Positions 53,102-61,322 of a stretch of DNA of 64,000 bases are shown here, piece after piece (position 1 is the first letter of the stretch; each line of letters opens with the position of its first letter). Source of the stretch: Luteirhabdus pelagi (GTDB taxonomy: Bacteria > Bacteroidota > Bacteroidia > Flavobacteriales > Flavobacteriaceae); NCBI RefSeq assembly GCF_016827595.1, contig NZ_JAECMS010000001.1:310001-374000 (forward strand), in the 5' to 3' direction. The notes beneath the pieces were generated by a model. The model saw nothing but the letters and a program-made list of their open reading frames with translations. It searched no databases and was not told the DNA's origin. Both the position numbers and the translations under genes were made by a program.

Positions 53102-54496
53102 ATGAAACAGGCAGTTAGATTATTTCTGGTAGCGCTGTTCGCAGGCGCCATCACTTTAGGCGGATACAAATACTTCTTGGAAAAAGATTCCGTTACCATC
53201 GCTACCGCAGAAGAAAACCCATCCTTCATCCCTACAAATTTTAATTCCTTACCTACAAGTAGCACCAATGCCGACTTTACCGAAGCGGCGAATAACTCGG
53301 TTCACGCTGTGGTTCACGTAAAAAATGTGACCATTAGTCGGCAGCCCTCCAACCTTATGGAATATTTCTATGGCGGTGGGGAACCACGCGCTATGGTAGG
53401 TGCAGGAAGTGGGGTTATTATCTCACCCGATGGCTATATCGTTACCAATAACCATGTTATTGAAAATGCTTCGCAATTGGAGGTTACCTTAAACGATAAT
53501 CGAACGTATGAAGCAACCTTAATAGGATCGGATCCTAAAACCGACATTGCCCTGATAAAGGTAGAGGCCGAAAATGACTTGCCGTTTATGCCTTTTGGCG
53601 ATTCGAACAATGTTCAGTTGGGTGAATGGGTCTTGGCCGTTGGTAATCCTTTCAATCTTACCTCGACCGTAACGGCTGGAATTGTAAGTGCGAAGGCGCG
53701 CGATTTGAACCAATTCGACCGAAATCCACAATCCTTTATTCAAACCGATGCGGCCGTAAACCGTGGAAATAGCGGTGGTGCGTTGGTGAATATTAGGGGT
53801 GAATTGATCGGAATCAATACCGCGATTACTTCCGAAACCGGATCGTATGTGGGCTACTCCTTTGCAGTGCCTTCCAACAATGCGCGTAAAGTTATTGAAG
53901 ATATCATGGAATTCGGAAATGTACAGCGTGCCATTTTAGGTATCTCGGGAGGAAGTTTGAATACGAAGGTTGCCGATGACTTGGGAATCGATGAAACCGA
54001 AGGCGTATATGTTGGTGGTGTGGAAGCCGGTAGCGGTGCCGAAAAAGGTGGCATAAAAGAAGGCGATATCATCAAGGAATTAGACGGTGTGCAGATTACG
54101 AAATTCTCCGACCTAGCCGGTTATTTAGGTTCGAAACGCCCTGATGATGTGGTATCTGTAAAGGTACTCCGCAACGGACGCGAAAAAGTGATTCCCGTAA
54201 CCTTAATCAAACTAGATACCTTTGAGATTCAGGATATAGGTCTTGAGGTACGAAACGCGAGCAAAGCACAATTGGAAAATCGCGGTCTGAAAAATGGCGT
54301 CATTGTTTCCCGTACCTTAACGAAGGATATGGCACAGTACGGATTGGAAGGAATCGTGATAACTAAAATCAATGATAAGGACGTTAACGATATAGACGAT
54401 GTGAAGCGCATCATGAACCAACGAAATTACAAGGCTCCTATAAAAATGACGTTTGTAAATCAGCGTGGCGAGCTAAATTCGTTCATCTTCAGGTAA
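53102..54496 (+). CDS. htrA: Trypsin-like serine protease/chaperone of the HtrA (Deg) family
   Basis: 464 residues. Signal or anchor helix 1-24; catalytic triad His118 (NNHVIE), Asp148 (KTDIALIK) and Ser224 (RGNSGGAL); then two PDZ domains, first about 280-370 (RAILGISGGSLNTKVADDL...), second about 385-464 (IQDIGLEVRNASKAQLENRGLKNGVIVSRTL). Periplasmic quality control under folding or heat stress. Layout is that of DegP/DegQ. Divergent from dapF across 131 bases; upstream direct repeats suggest regulation. A terminator follows. Confidence 0.94.
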   Translation: MKQAVRLFLVALFAGAITLGGYKYFLEKDSVTIATAEENPSFIPTNFNSLPTSSTNADFTEAANNSVHAVVHVKNVTISRQPSNLMEYFYGGGEPRAMVGAGSGVIISPDGYIVTNNHVIENASQLEVTLNDNRTYEATLIGSDPKTDIALIKVEAENDLPFMPFGDSNNVQLGEWVLAVGNPFNLTSTVTAGIVSAKARDLNQFDRNPQSFIQTDAAVNRGNSGGALVNIRGELIGINTAITSETGSYVGYSFAVPSNNARKVIEDIMEFGNVQRAILGISGGSLNTKVADDLGIDETEGVYVGGVEAGSGAEKGGIKEGDIIKELDGVQITKFSDLAGYLGSKRPDDVVSVKVLRNGREKVIPVTLIKLDTFEIQDIGLEVRNASKAQLENRGLKNGVIVSRTLTKDMAQYGLEGIVITKINDKDVNDIDDVKRIMNQRNYKAPIKMTFVNQRGELNSFIFR

Positions 54497-54517
54497 TACG
54501 TTGTTATTTCTTGAAGG

Positions 54518-54562
54518 AATACCCCTCTATAAATCAATTTTTTAGAGGGGTATTTTATTTTG
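54518..54562 (+). terminator. Rho-independent terminator after htrA
   Basis: AATACCCCTCTA / TAGAGGGGTATT, a perfect 12-bp stem around a 13-nt loop, followed by TTATTTT. Confidence 0.85.
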
Positions 54563-54594
54563 ATGAAAGGCTTCACGAAAACGTTTGAAATAAT

Positions 54595-54602
54595 TATTTT
54601 TG
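54595..54602 (+). promoter_or_regulatory. -7 element of gap
   Basis: TATTTTTG, perfect TAnnTTTG, 55 bases before ATG 54658. Confidence 0.5.
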
Positions 54603-54657
54603 CAGCAAATTTAAAACCAATAATTCTCGAGTTTCGAGACCCTAAAACAACATACCT

Positions 54658-56106
54658 ATGAGTTTTGATGACGTTTATGAAAAAGAACTGTCGTTTCAAA
54701 CCGACCGCCGAAAGGCTTCCGTGGAATTTATTAAGATTGTAAGCGATCTTTGGTACGACAAAAGCATTGAGTTAGTGCTTTTCCGAAATCCACTTATCAA
54801 TCGGAATGTAAGTGAAATCCTGAACCTCCATGAGTATGCCGGCGAATTCGTTCAAAAGCCTATCTCTATTTTCGATTCAGTTGAAATAGCCGAGGCCATC
54901 AAAACATTAGACCTTCCTCCTGCAAAATTAGATATCGGAAAACTGACGTATGAATATCACTTAGAGGAAAACGAGCACCAGGACGCTTTAGATTTTGTAA
55001 GCAACAAGCTTAAAGGTTCTAAGGAAAAAGAGGAAATCGTTCCGAAGGATGTTGTTTTATATGGATTCGGACGCATCGGACGTCTTTTAGCACGTGAATT
55101 AATGACCCGTACCGGAAAGGGAAGTCAGCTTCGCCTTCGTGCTATTGTTACACGGGGAACCGTAGACCAAACGGTGTTGGAGAAACGCGCCTCCTTGCTG
55201 GAATTCGACTCGGTTCATGGTGATTTTCCGGGTACTGTACGTGCCGATGTAGATAGAAAAGCATTGATTATTAACGGTACAACCGTTCATATGATTTCTG
55301 CCAATGCTCCGGAAGACATCGATTATACGGAATACGGCATCGAAAATGCCTTGGTTATCGATAACACAGGTGCTTTCCGAGACGAAGAGGCACTTGGTCG
55401 TCATTTAAAAGCAAAAGGTGTAGCGAAAGTACTGTTGACAGCACCAGGGAAAGGAGTTCCAAATATCGTTCACGGTGTAAACCATAAAGAATACGATCCA
55501 GAGAAAGTGGATATCTTTTCGGCGGCCTCTTGTACGACCAATGCCATCACACCCGTTTTGAAAGCGGTAGAGGATAGCTTGGGAGTTGTTCATGGGCATT
55601 TGGAAACCATTCACGCCTATACCAACGATCAAAACTTGGTCGATAACATGCATAAAAAATACCGTCGTGGGCGTGCGGCTGCCTTGAACATGGTGATCAC
55701 CGAAACAGGCGCTGGAAAAGCAGTTAGTAAGGCACTTCCTTCGTTTGAAGGGAAATTGACGAGCAATGCTATTCGTGTTCCGGTTCCGAATGGTTCGCTA
55801 GCGATCTTGAATTTGGAGCTGGAAAGCAAAACCTCTGTAGATGGCCTTAATTCCATCATGAAGAAATATGCATTGGAAGGCGATTTGGTCGAGCAGATTA
55901 AATATTCTTTGAATAACGAATTGGTATCCAGCGATATCGTTGGTTCCTCCGCTCCTTCTATTTATGACAGCAACGCAACGATTGTAACCGCTGATGGGAA
56001 AAATGTTGTGCTTTATGTTTGGTACGATAATGAATATGGCTACAGCCATCAGGTAATCCGTTTAGCAAAATACATCGCACAAGTAAGACGTTATACGTAT
56101 TACTAG
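54658..56106 (+). CDS. gap: Glyceraldehyde-3-phosphate dehydrogenase with N-terminal extension
   Basis: 482 residues against about 335 for ordinary GAPDH. Residues 1-125 are an extension without obvious motif (MSFDDVYEKELSFQTDRRKASVEFIKIV..., helical and charged); then the NAD site VVLYGFGRIGRLLAREL near 130-145, catalytic Cys292 in SAASCTTNAITP, His in HAYTNDQ, and NEYGYSHQVIRLAKYI. It also carries TRTGKGSQLRLRAIVTRGTVDQ near the adenine site. Bacteroidota commonly have such an extended GAPDH, probably gluconeogenic or anabolic, beside a short glycolytic one. Monocistronic between two terminators. Confidence 0.92.
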   Translation: MSFDDVYEKELSFQTDRRKASVEFIKIVSDLWYDKSIELVLFRNPLINRNVSEILNLHEYAGEFVQKPISIFDSVEIAEAIKTLDLPPAKLDIGKLTYEYHLEENEHQDALDFVSNKLKGSKEKEEIVPKDVVLYGFGRIGRLLARELMTRTGKGSQLRLRAIVTRGTVDQTVLEKRASLLEFDSVHGDFPGTVRADVDRKALIINGTTVHMISANAPEDIDYTEYGIENALVIDNTGAFRDEEALGRHLKAKGVAKVLLTAPGKGVPNIVHGVNHKEYDPEKVDIFSAASCTTNAITPVLKAVEDSLGVVHGHLETIHAYTNDQNLVDNMHKKYRRGRAAALNMVITETGAGKAVSKALPSFEGKLTSNAIRVPVPNGSLAILNLELESKTSVDGLNSIMKKYALEGDLVEQIKYSLNNELVSSDIVGSSAPSIYDSNATIVTADGKNVVLYVWYDNEYGYSHQVIRLAKYIAQVRRYTYY

Positions 56107-56126
56107 GATTGTAATGATATACTAAA

Positions 56127-56157
56127 AGGAGCCCGTTCTTTTGAGCGGGCTTTTTTA
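56127..56157 (+). terminator. Rho-independent terminator after gap
   Basis: AGCCCGTTC / GAGCGGGCT, a 9-bp stem (one G-U) around TTTT, followed by TTTTTTATTT. Confidence 0.9.
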
Positions 56158-56189
56158 TTTGAATGAGGCAAAATAGCCGACTTATACGC

Positions 56190-56197
56190 TATATTTG
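56190..56197 (+). promoter_or_regulatory. -7 element of the TPR-trmD operon
   Basis: TATATTTG, perfect TAnnTTTG, 19 bases before ATG 56217; it rejects a start at 56163 that would precede transcription. Confidence 0.6.
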
Positions 56198-56216
56198 TAT
56201 TCTAAACCATTCAATT

Positions 56217-56711
56217 ATGGATCACCTGACCAAACTAGAGGAAATGCTAGATCAGGCAAACCTCGACATCAAAAATGGCCTTTACGATAAGGCGAGCAAT
56301 ACCTTAGAGGAAATTTTGGATATGGATTCCGACTTCGGAAAAGCCTATAACCATCTTGGGTATTTGTATGAAGTGAAATTTAAGGAGTATGAAAAAGGCG
56401 AAACCCTTTATAAGCTTTGTCTTGAGAAAACACCAATGTATCCTGCCGTTTACTATAACTATTCAATTTTGCTTTCAACCTTGGGAAAATGGGACGAGTT
56501 GAAGGAGTTGTTAGATAAGGCCATCAATATCCCCGGTATTACGAAATCGACCATCTATAATGAATATGCCATCATGTATGAACAGCAAGGAAAATTGGAT
56601 GAAGCTATTGAATACTATCGAAAAACCGGTTTAAATACGTTGGATAAGACTGTGTTGGACAGAGCAAAAGCTTCTATCGAACGCTGTAAATCGAAAAAAG
56701 AATTGTTTTAG
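56217..56711 (+). CDS. TPR-repeat protein upstream of trmD
   Basis: 164 residues from ATG 56217, soluble. Several TPR-like helix pairs: LTKLEEMLDQANLDIKNGLYDKASNTLEEILDMD, GKAYNHLGYLYEVKFKEYEKGETLYKLCLEKTPMYPAVYYNYSILLSTLGKWDELKELLDKAI, and YNEYAIMYEQQGKLDEAIEYYRKTG. A protein-interaction scaffold; partner unknown. Stop is immediately before trmD's ATG (TAGATG), so the two are probably translated from one mRNA; a role in tRNA or ribosome work is inference. Confidence 0.85.
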   Translation: MDHLTKLEEMLDQANLDIKNGLYDKASNTLEEILDMDSDFGKAYNHLGYLYEVKFKEYEKGETLYKLCLEKTPMYPAVYYNYSILLSTLGKWDELKELLDKAINIPGITKSTIYNEYAIMYEQQGKLDEAIEYYRKTGLNTLDKTVLDRAKASIERCKSKKELF

Positions 56712-57389
56712 ATGCGCATAGACATTATTACCGTCTTACCAGAATTATTAGAAAGTCCTTTTGAAGCTTCCATATTGAAACGCGCGATTGAGAAAGGTTT
56801 AGTAGAAGTACATTTGCATAACCTACGCGACTATTCTTCGAATAATTATAAACAGGTGGACGATTACCAGTTTGGGGGTGGCGCCGGCATGGTATTGATG
56901 ATTGAACCCATCGATAAATGTATTTCTGAATTAAAGTCGGTACGGGATTACGATGAAGTTCTATACATGACTCCAGACGGGGAAAAGTTTACACAAGGCA
57001 TTGCGAACGAGCTTTCATTGAAAGGGAATATCATCATTTTGTGCGGTCACTACAAAGGCGTTGACCAACGTGTACGCGATCATTTTGTAACGAGGGAACT
57101 TACGATTGGCGATTATGTGTTGAGTGGTGGTGAATTAGCCGCGGCGGTGGTTAGCGATGCCATCATTCGATTGCTGCCCGGTGTACTGGGGGATGAAACC
57201 AGCGCACTGACCGATAGCTTTCAGGATAATTTGCTGGCCCCTCCTATCTATACGCGTCCTGCCGAATATAAGGGTTGGACTGTTCCTGAAATCTTGACAA
57301 GTGGCAACCTGCCAAAAATTGAAGCGTGGCGCGAACAGCAAGCCATTGAACGGACCGAAAAGCGGCGACCGGATTTGTTGGATGATTAG
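56712..57389 (+). CDS. trmD: tRNA (guanine-37-N1)-methyltransferase TrmD
   Basis: 225 residues. SAM-dependent SPOUT (knotted) enzyme that makes m1G37, preventing frameshifting. [71 protein letters not shown] (knot and SAM site), and [31 protein letters not shown]. Complete. The repeat array of locus 3 starts almost at its stop codon. rplS follows after the repeat, which interrupts the trmD-rplS linkage common in other bacteria. Confidence 0.97.
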   Translation: MRIDIITVLPELLESPFEASILKRAIEKGLVEVHLHNLRDYSSNNYKQVDDYQFGGGAGMVLMIEPIDKCISELKSVRDYDEVLYMTPDGEKFTQGIANELSLKGNIIILCGHYKGVDQRVRDHFVTRELTIGDYVLSGGELAAAVVSDAIIRLLPGVLGDETSALTDSFQDNLLAPPIYTRPAEYKGWTVPEILTSGNLPKIEAWREQQAIERTEKRRPDLLDD

Positions 57390-57393
57390 TTGG

Positions 57394-57545
57394 TAGTCAT
57401 TAGTCGATAGTCTTTAGTCGAAAGTAAAGATCGGTGGTCGGTAAGCAGTGAACCCTCCTTCGGCGGGCAGGCAGTGACCAGTGACCAGTGACCAGTGACC
57501 AGTGACCAGTGAAGATAAGATATCCACCCTAAACCCTACACCCTA
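57394..57545. repeat. Heptamer repeat locus 3, mosaic
   Basis: TAGTCAT, TAGTCGA, TAGTCTT, TAGTCGA, AAGTAAA (57394-57428), the inverse of the GACTAAT units at 43.4 kb; then a GC-rich stretch with TTCGGCGGGC (57460-57469); CAGTGAC x5 plus a partial sixth unit (57472-57513); and CACCCTA, AACCCTA, CACCCTA (57525-57545), the inverse of TAGGRTG at 43.25 kb. The module order mirrors locus 2 in reverse orientation. Confidence 0.85.
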
Positions 57546-57581
57546 CATATTTCTACAGTTTCAAAAAAACATCGCATACCA

Positions 57582-57611
57582 TTGCACCATCCCGATAAAA
57601 CACTATCTTTG
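57582..57611 (+). promoter_or_regulatory. rplS promoter
   Basis: TTG at 57582-57584, 19-bp spacer, TATCTTTG at 57604-57611: the best match to the full Bacteroidota consensus in the window. It lies just after repeat locus 3. Confidence 0.75.
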
Positions 57612-57682
57612 CAGCCGATTTGATTCAACCTCTGGCGAGAATCGCGAATGTTGGTTAAACATAACTTAAGATAAGAGCAAAT

Positions 57683-58033
57683 ATGGACTCGATAATCAAA
57701 TTTGTAGAAGACGAATTCGTATCGAAGAAAGAATTTCCACAATTCGGAGCAGGTGATACCATCACTGTGTATTATGAAATTCGTGAAGGTGAAAAAACCC
57801 GTACCCAGTTTTTCCGTGGAACGGTAATTCAAATTAAAGGAACTGGTGCAACAAAGACCTTCACCATTCGTAAAATGTCTGGAACCGTTGGCGTAGAGCG
57901 TATCTTCCCAATCAATTTGCCAGCCATCCAAAAAATTGAAATGAACAAAAAAGGTAGCGTACGTAGAAAACGTATCTTCTACTTCCGTAACCTTACCGGT
58001 AAGAAAGCTAGAATTCGCGAAAAGAAGAGCTAG
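57683..58033 (+). CDS. rplS: Ribosomal protein L19
   Basis: 116 residues. 50S subunit protein near the 30S interface. Diagnostic FGAGDTITVYYEIREGEKTRTQFFRGTVIQIKG, FTIRKMSGTVGVERIFPINLPAIQKIEMNKKGSVRRKRIFYFRNLTGKKARI. Full length with basic tail. Strong promoter (57582-57611) and its own terminator (58057-58090), so it is transcribed apart from trmD. Confidence 0.98.
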   Translation: MDSIIKFVEDEFVSKKEFPQFGAGDTITVYYEIREGEKTRTQFFRGTVIQIKGTGATKTFTIRKMSGTVGVERIFPINLPAIQKIEMNKKGSVRRKRIFYFRNLTGKKARIREKKS

Positions 58034-58056
58034 TCGATTACCACGACAACACTACC

Positions 58057-58090
58057 AAAAATGCGGTCTCTTACAGGCCGCATTTTTTTA
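58057..58090 (+). terminator. Rho-independent terminator after rplS
   Basis: AAAAATGCGG / CCGCATTTTT, a perfect 10-bp stem with an 11-nt loop, followed by TTTT. Confidence 0.9.
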
Positions 58091-58095
58091 TGAAC

Positions 58096-58130
58096 AAATG
58101 TTAATAACAAAAGTTTATAAAATGTTAATA
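58096..58130 (+). promoter_or_regulatory. AAATGTTAATA direct repeat upstream of the candidate RNA
   Basis: Two exact copies (58096-58106 and 58120-58130), 24 bp apart, followed by AAAATTTG at 58144-58151, a 7 of 8 match to TAnnTTTG. They could form an activated promoter for the structured RNA downstream. Confidence 0.35.
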
Positions 58131-58229
58131 CAAAAGGGATTACAAAATTTGGAGAATTGAAAATCTGTTTTACATTAGCAATATCAAAATGATGATCCAT
58201 TCATCTTTTGGTAAACATAAAGTAACGTT

Positions 58230-58500
58230 CTTTATAAGCTTTTGAGGTTGTTTGAAGTTCTTACCTTCATCGGAAGGTGAGGTCCTAGACCAAAAAAAGT
58301 TTGAGAGTTTTTTCGAGATTCAGAGCGTAATTCATATTACGGAATCGTTTGAGAAAAAATCATCTCGTTGAAATGTCGTCACAATGATATAGGTGTAATA
58401 ACCGTATCCTACAATCGCAACGATTGGTTGGTAAAGACGAGTTTCACAAGGAGCCTTGTTCATGTACCCGTTACAGGAATAAGGCTCTTCTTGTTTTTAT
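58230..58500 (+). ncRNA. Candidate structured non-coding RNA
   Basis: The 488-bp gap 58034-58521 between rplS and lptB holds no ORF but folds richly. Stems by eye: CTTACCTTC/GAAGGTGAG with loop ATCG (58260-58281); CGTAAT/ATTACG with loop TCAT (58326-58341) inside GATTC/GAATC, or alternatively CGAGAT/ATCTCG (58314-58367); a three-way junction closed by TCGTC/GACGA (58376-58380, 58436-58440) that contains GATA-GGT/ACC-TATC (58386-58408) and CAATCG/CGATTG (58412-58426); and GAGCCTT/AAGGCTC (58451-58487) continued by TTC/GAA and TGTA/TACA, followed by TTCTTGTTTTTAT, a terminator. I do not recognise it as tmRNA, RNase P, SRP or a riboswitch; a 6S-type RNA is possible. Confidence 0.5.
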
Positions 58501-58526
58501 ACCCCACCCATCCATACTTTTTTGAG

Positions 58527-58534
58527 TACCTTTG
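58527..58534 (+). promoter_or_regulatory. lptB -7 element
   Basis: TACCTTTG, perfect TAnnTTTG, 38 bases before ATG 58573 and just after the RNA's terminator. Confidence 0.6.
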
Positions 58535-58572
58535 ACGTTGGAAATAAAACCCTTCATTGCTCACTATTACTT

Positions 58573-59316
58573 ATGAAGCTACGCGCGGAAAATCTTGTTA
58601 AATCCTATAAAGGTCGAAAAGTTGTTAAAGGTATTACCCTAGAGGTGAATCAAGGGGAAATTGTAGGACTACTCGGACCGAACGGAGCCGGAAAAACCAC
58701 TTCTTTCTATATGATCGTGGGCCTTATCAAGCCCAACGGCGGACAGATATTTCTGGAAGGGACCAACATCACCAAATTCCCGATGTACAAACGCGCACAA
58801 AACGGAATTGGTTATCTAGCTCAAGAAGCTTCGGTATTCCGAAAATTAAGCGTAGAGGATAACATTCTAAGCGTGCTTCAGCTTACCAACCTCAACAAAA
58901 AGGAACAGCAGCAGAAAATGGAATCGCTGTTGGAAGAATTTGGATTGAACCACATTCGGAAAAACCGCGGTGATTTATTAAGTGGTGGCGAACGTAGACG
59001 AACGGAAATAGCCCGTGCCTTGGCAACCGACCCTCACTTTATTCTTTTGGATGAACCCTTTGCAGGAGTAGATCCCGTTGCGGTGGAAGACATTCAGCGT
59101 ATCGTGGCGCAATTGAAGCAAAAGAATATCGGAATCCTTATTACTGACCATAACGTACAGGAAACGCTCGCCATAACCGATCATACGTACCTCATGTTCG
59201 AAGGAAGCATTCTAAAACACGGAATACCTGAAGAGTTAGCGGAAGATGCGATGGTTCGCAAAGTATATTTAGGTCAGAACTTCGAACTTCGGAAAAAGAA
59301 GCTTTTTACCGACTAA
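58573..59316 (+). CDS. lptB: Lipopolysaccharide export ATPase LptB
   Basis: 247 residues from ATG 58573 (MKLRAENLVKSYKGRKVVKGITLEV); an upstream in-frame start at 58522 would precede the -7 element. ABC ATPase: Walker A GLLGPNGAGKTTSFYMIVG, Q loop AQEASVFRKLSV, signature LLSGGERRRTEIARALA, Walker B FILLDEPFAGVD, H loop LITDHNVQE. Powers the LptBFG complex that extracts lipopolysaccharide. lptF/G are not in this window. Its TAA overlaps the convergent pssA stop. Confidence 0.95.
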   Translation: MKLRAENLVKSYKGRKVVKGITLEVNQGEIVGLLGPNGAGKTTSFYMIVGLIKPNGGQIFLEGTNITKFPMYKRAQNGIGYLAQEASVFRKLSVEDNILSVLQLTNLNKKEQQQKMESLLEEFGLNHIRKNRGDLLSGGERRRTEIARALATDPHFILLDEPFAGVDPVAVEDIQRIVAQLKQKNIGILITDHNVQETLAITDHTYLMFEGSILKHGIPEELAEDAMVRKVYLGQNFELRKKKLFTD

Positions 59317-60059
59317 ACCTTTCTTTGTTTCAGGAATAGCGACATTCCGATATACAGGGCAATAATTACTGGAATGGCGATAAACTTCAACAGTAAGATG
59401 GCTACGATACACAGCACTAAAAATGCATAGCGGAAGCCATTTTTCTTCAACCCCAAATCCTTAAACTTTAGTGCAAACAATTCAATTTCAGCATTCAGCA
59501 TTATACAACTGAAAATCGTTAGCAACAACAAAAACCAAGGATTCAGCAACACCCCTTCAAGGCCATCAAAGGACTGATATTCCAAAATTAGCGGAATACT
59601 TAAAATCAAAATCGCATTGGCCGGAGTTGGTAGCCCGATAAAACCCTCTGCTTGGCGTTCATCCACATTGAATTTCGCCAAACGATAGGCCGAAGCCACT
59701 GCTATTAACAATCCGACAAACGGAGCATATTGACTGTAGCCTGCATTCCATGTATCGGAAGCAAAAGGTGCGGTAACATCCAAATAATCACCTGACAATG
59801 CTTGCGAAAACAATTGTACCATGACTACTGCCGGTGCCAAACCACTCGTTATTACATCGGCCAACGAATCCAATTGTAATCCGACTGGGCTCTGAGCTTT
59901 CAGCAATCGTGCAGCCAAGCCATCAAAAAAGTCGAAAAAGATCCCCGCAAATACGAAAAATGCCGCAGGTACTACTTCGCCCACTACAGCAAGCATTACC
60001 GCAACGCTTCCACAGAGCAAATTAAGGGATGTAATAAGGTTTGGGATGTGTTTCTGCAT
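59313..60059 (-). CDS. pssA: CDP-diacylglycerol-serine O-phosphatidyltransferase
   Basis: 248 residues, integral membrane, about seven helices. CDP-alcohol phosphotransferase motif present in full: D-x-x-DG-x-x-AR ... G-x-x-x-D-x-x-x-D, seen as FDFFDGLAARLLKAQSPVGLQLDSLAD (residues about 42-68). Makes phosphatidylserine, the precursor of phosphatidylethanolamine. Convergent with lptB (4-base stop overlap CTAA). A near-consensus TATTTTTA on the minus strand (60077-60084) may start it. Confidence 0.9.
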   Translation of the reverse strand: MQKHIPNLITSLNLLCGSVAVMLAVVGEVVPAAFFVFAGIFFDFFDGLAARLLKAQSPVGLQLDSLADVITSGLAPAVVMVQLFSQALSGDYLDVTAPFASDTWNAGYSQYAPFVGLLIAVASAYRLAKFNVDERQAEGFIGLPTPANAILILSIPLILEYQSFDGLEGVLLNPWFLLLLTIFSCIMLNAEIELFALKFKDLGLKKNGFRYAFLVLCIVAILLLKFIAIPVIIALYIGMSLFLKQRKV

Positions 60060-60160
60060 AAAACCGTGATTAATTGTAAAAATAGCAAAGTATTTGCGAC
60101 TACCTTATCAAAACACAATATGTCGTTAAAATTACAGTTTAGTATTGTGTAAAATTGTTT

Positions 60161-60168
60161 GATATTTG
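60161..60168 (+). promoter_or_regulatory. -7 element of the PorV-like gene
   Basis: GATATTTG (7 of 8), 15 bases before the TTG at 60184; it covers a TTG at 60166 and so excludes that longer start. Confidence 0.5.
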
Positions 60169-60183
60169 CGCAAAATAGCACGC

Positions 60184-61251
60184 TTGAAAAAGAACCTCAT
60201 CTTACTATTTTTTCTTACGGCAAGCATTGCCTATTCCCAAACCACTCGAAAATACTCGAACGAGTTTATGAATATAGGTGTCGATGCCGCTGCCTTTGGT
60301 ATGGCTAATGCCGTCGTTGCCTCTAGTGCCGATGTCAATTCGGGCTATTGGAACCCTGCCGGTTTGGTAGCGCTTGAAGACAATCAACTCGCCTTAATGC
60401 ATGCTTCTTACTTTGCCAATATCGCAAATTACGATTATGCTGGTTTTGCGATGCCTTTGGACGACCAAAGTGCTGTTGGGTTATCGGTTATTCGCTTTGG
60501 GGTCGATGATATCTTAAACACTACCCAACTTATCGATGAACAAGGTCAGATCGATTATAATAGAATCAGCCTTTTCTCCACTGCCGACTATGGCGTTACT
60601 TTTTCCTATGCTCGGGAATTGCCGTTGGATGGCTTGAATATCGGGGTCAACGCCAAGGTAATTCGAAGAATTATCGGCGATTTTGCTAACTCTTGGGGAT
60701 TCGGATTGGATGCTGGACTTCAGTTTAATAGTGGCGATTGGAAATTCGGCCTTATGGCACGCGATATTACGACCACTTTCAATGCATGGAGTATTGATGA
60801 AGATGAATTTGCTAGCATTCAACAGGCCGTCGAGGGTCAGAATCAAGAGTTACCTGAAACTACGGAAATTACGATTCCAAAACTGCAGCTAGGAGTATCG
60901 CGAGAATTTATATTTCATTACGACTATTCCTTATTGGCCGAAGTCGATTTCAACTTCCGCTTTGCGGAAACTAACGATGTTGTTTCTTCCTCATTTGCGA
61001 GCATGACACCTGCTGTGGGACTTCAGTTTGGCTATATCGATATGGTGTTTGTACGTGCCGGAATGGGAAATTTCCAAAATAGTTTAGGCTTGGATGGCAC
61101 TGAAAACGTTTCCTTTCAACCGAATATCGGTGTCGGTTTTAAATATAAGGGCATTCAGGTAGATTACGCCCTCACGGATATCGGCGACCAAAGCGCCGCC
61201 TTATATTCCAATGTCTTTTCCTTGAAATTGGATTGGAGCTTATTCCGATAG
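60184..61251 (+). CDS. PorV/PorQ-family outer-membrane protein (TTG start)
   Basis: 355 residues. TTG 60184 gives MKKNLILLFFLTASIAYSQ, a clean signal peptide; the longer TTG at 60166 lies inside the -7 element. The mature part opens with NIGVDAAAFGMANAVVASSADVNSGYWNPAGL, the PorV/PorQ and FadL-like signature of beta-barrels in Bacteroidota, and continues as alternating strands to LKLDWSLFR. PorV carries type IX cargo; whether this one does or is a paralogue is not decidable here. Confidence 0.85.
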   Translation: MKKNLILLFFLTASIAYSQTTRKYSNEFMNIGVDAAAFGMANAVVASSADVNSGYWNPAGLVALEDNQLALMHASYFANIANYDYAGFAMPLDDQSAVGLSVIRFGVDDILNTTQLIDEQGQIDYNRISLFSTADYGVTFSYARELPLDGLNIGVNAKVIRRIIGDFANSWGFGLDAGLQFNSGDWKFGLMARDITTTFNAWSIDEDEFASIQQAVEGQNQELPETTEITIPKLQLGVSREFIFHYDYSLLAEVDFNFRFAETNDVVSSSFASMTPAVGLQFGYIDMVFVRAGMGNFQNSLGLDGTENVSFQPNIGVGFKYKGIQVDYALTDIGDQSAALYSNVFSLKLDWSLFR

Positions 61252-61294
61252 GAAACCTTCGCTCTTAAAATACCTCTGCTTAGGTCACAATTCG

Positions 61295-61302
61295 TATTTT
61301 TG
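61295..61302 (+). promoter_or_regulatory. -7 element of the DUF4105 gene
   Basis: TATTTTTG, perfect TAnnTTTG, 20 bases before ATG 61323. Confidence 0.6.
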
Positions 61303-61322
61303 TGCTATTCTAAACGCCACGT

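Noticed and set aside
58034-58521. Gap considered as tmRNA, RNase P RNA, SRP RNA or a tRNA
   Set aside because: No tRNA-like acceptor with CCA, no GAGGAAAGTCC, no SRP loop pattern; structure fits none of these by eye. Kept as an unassigned RNA.
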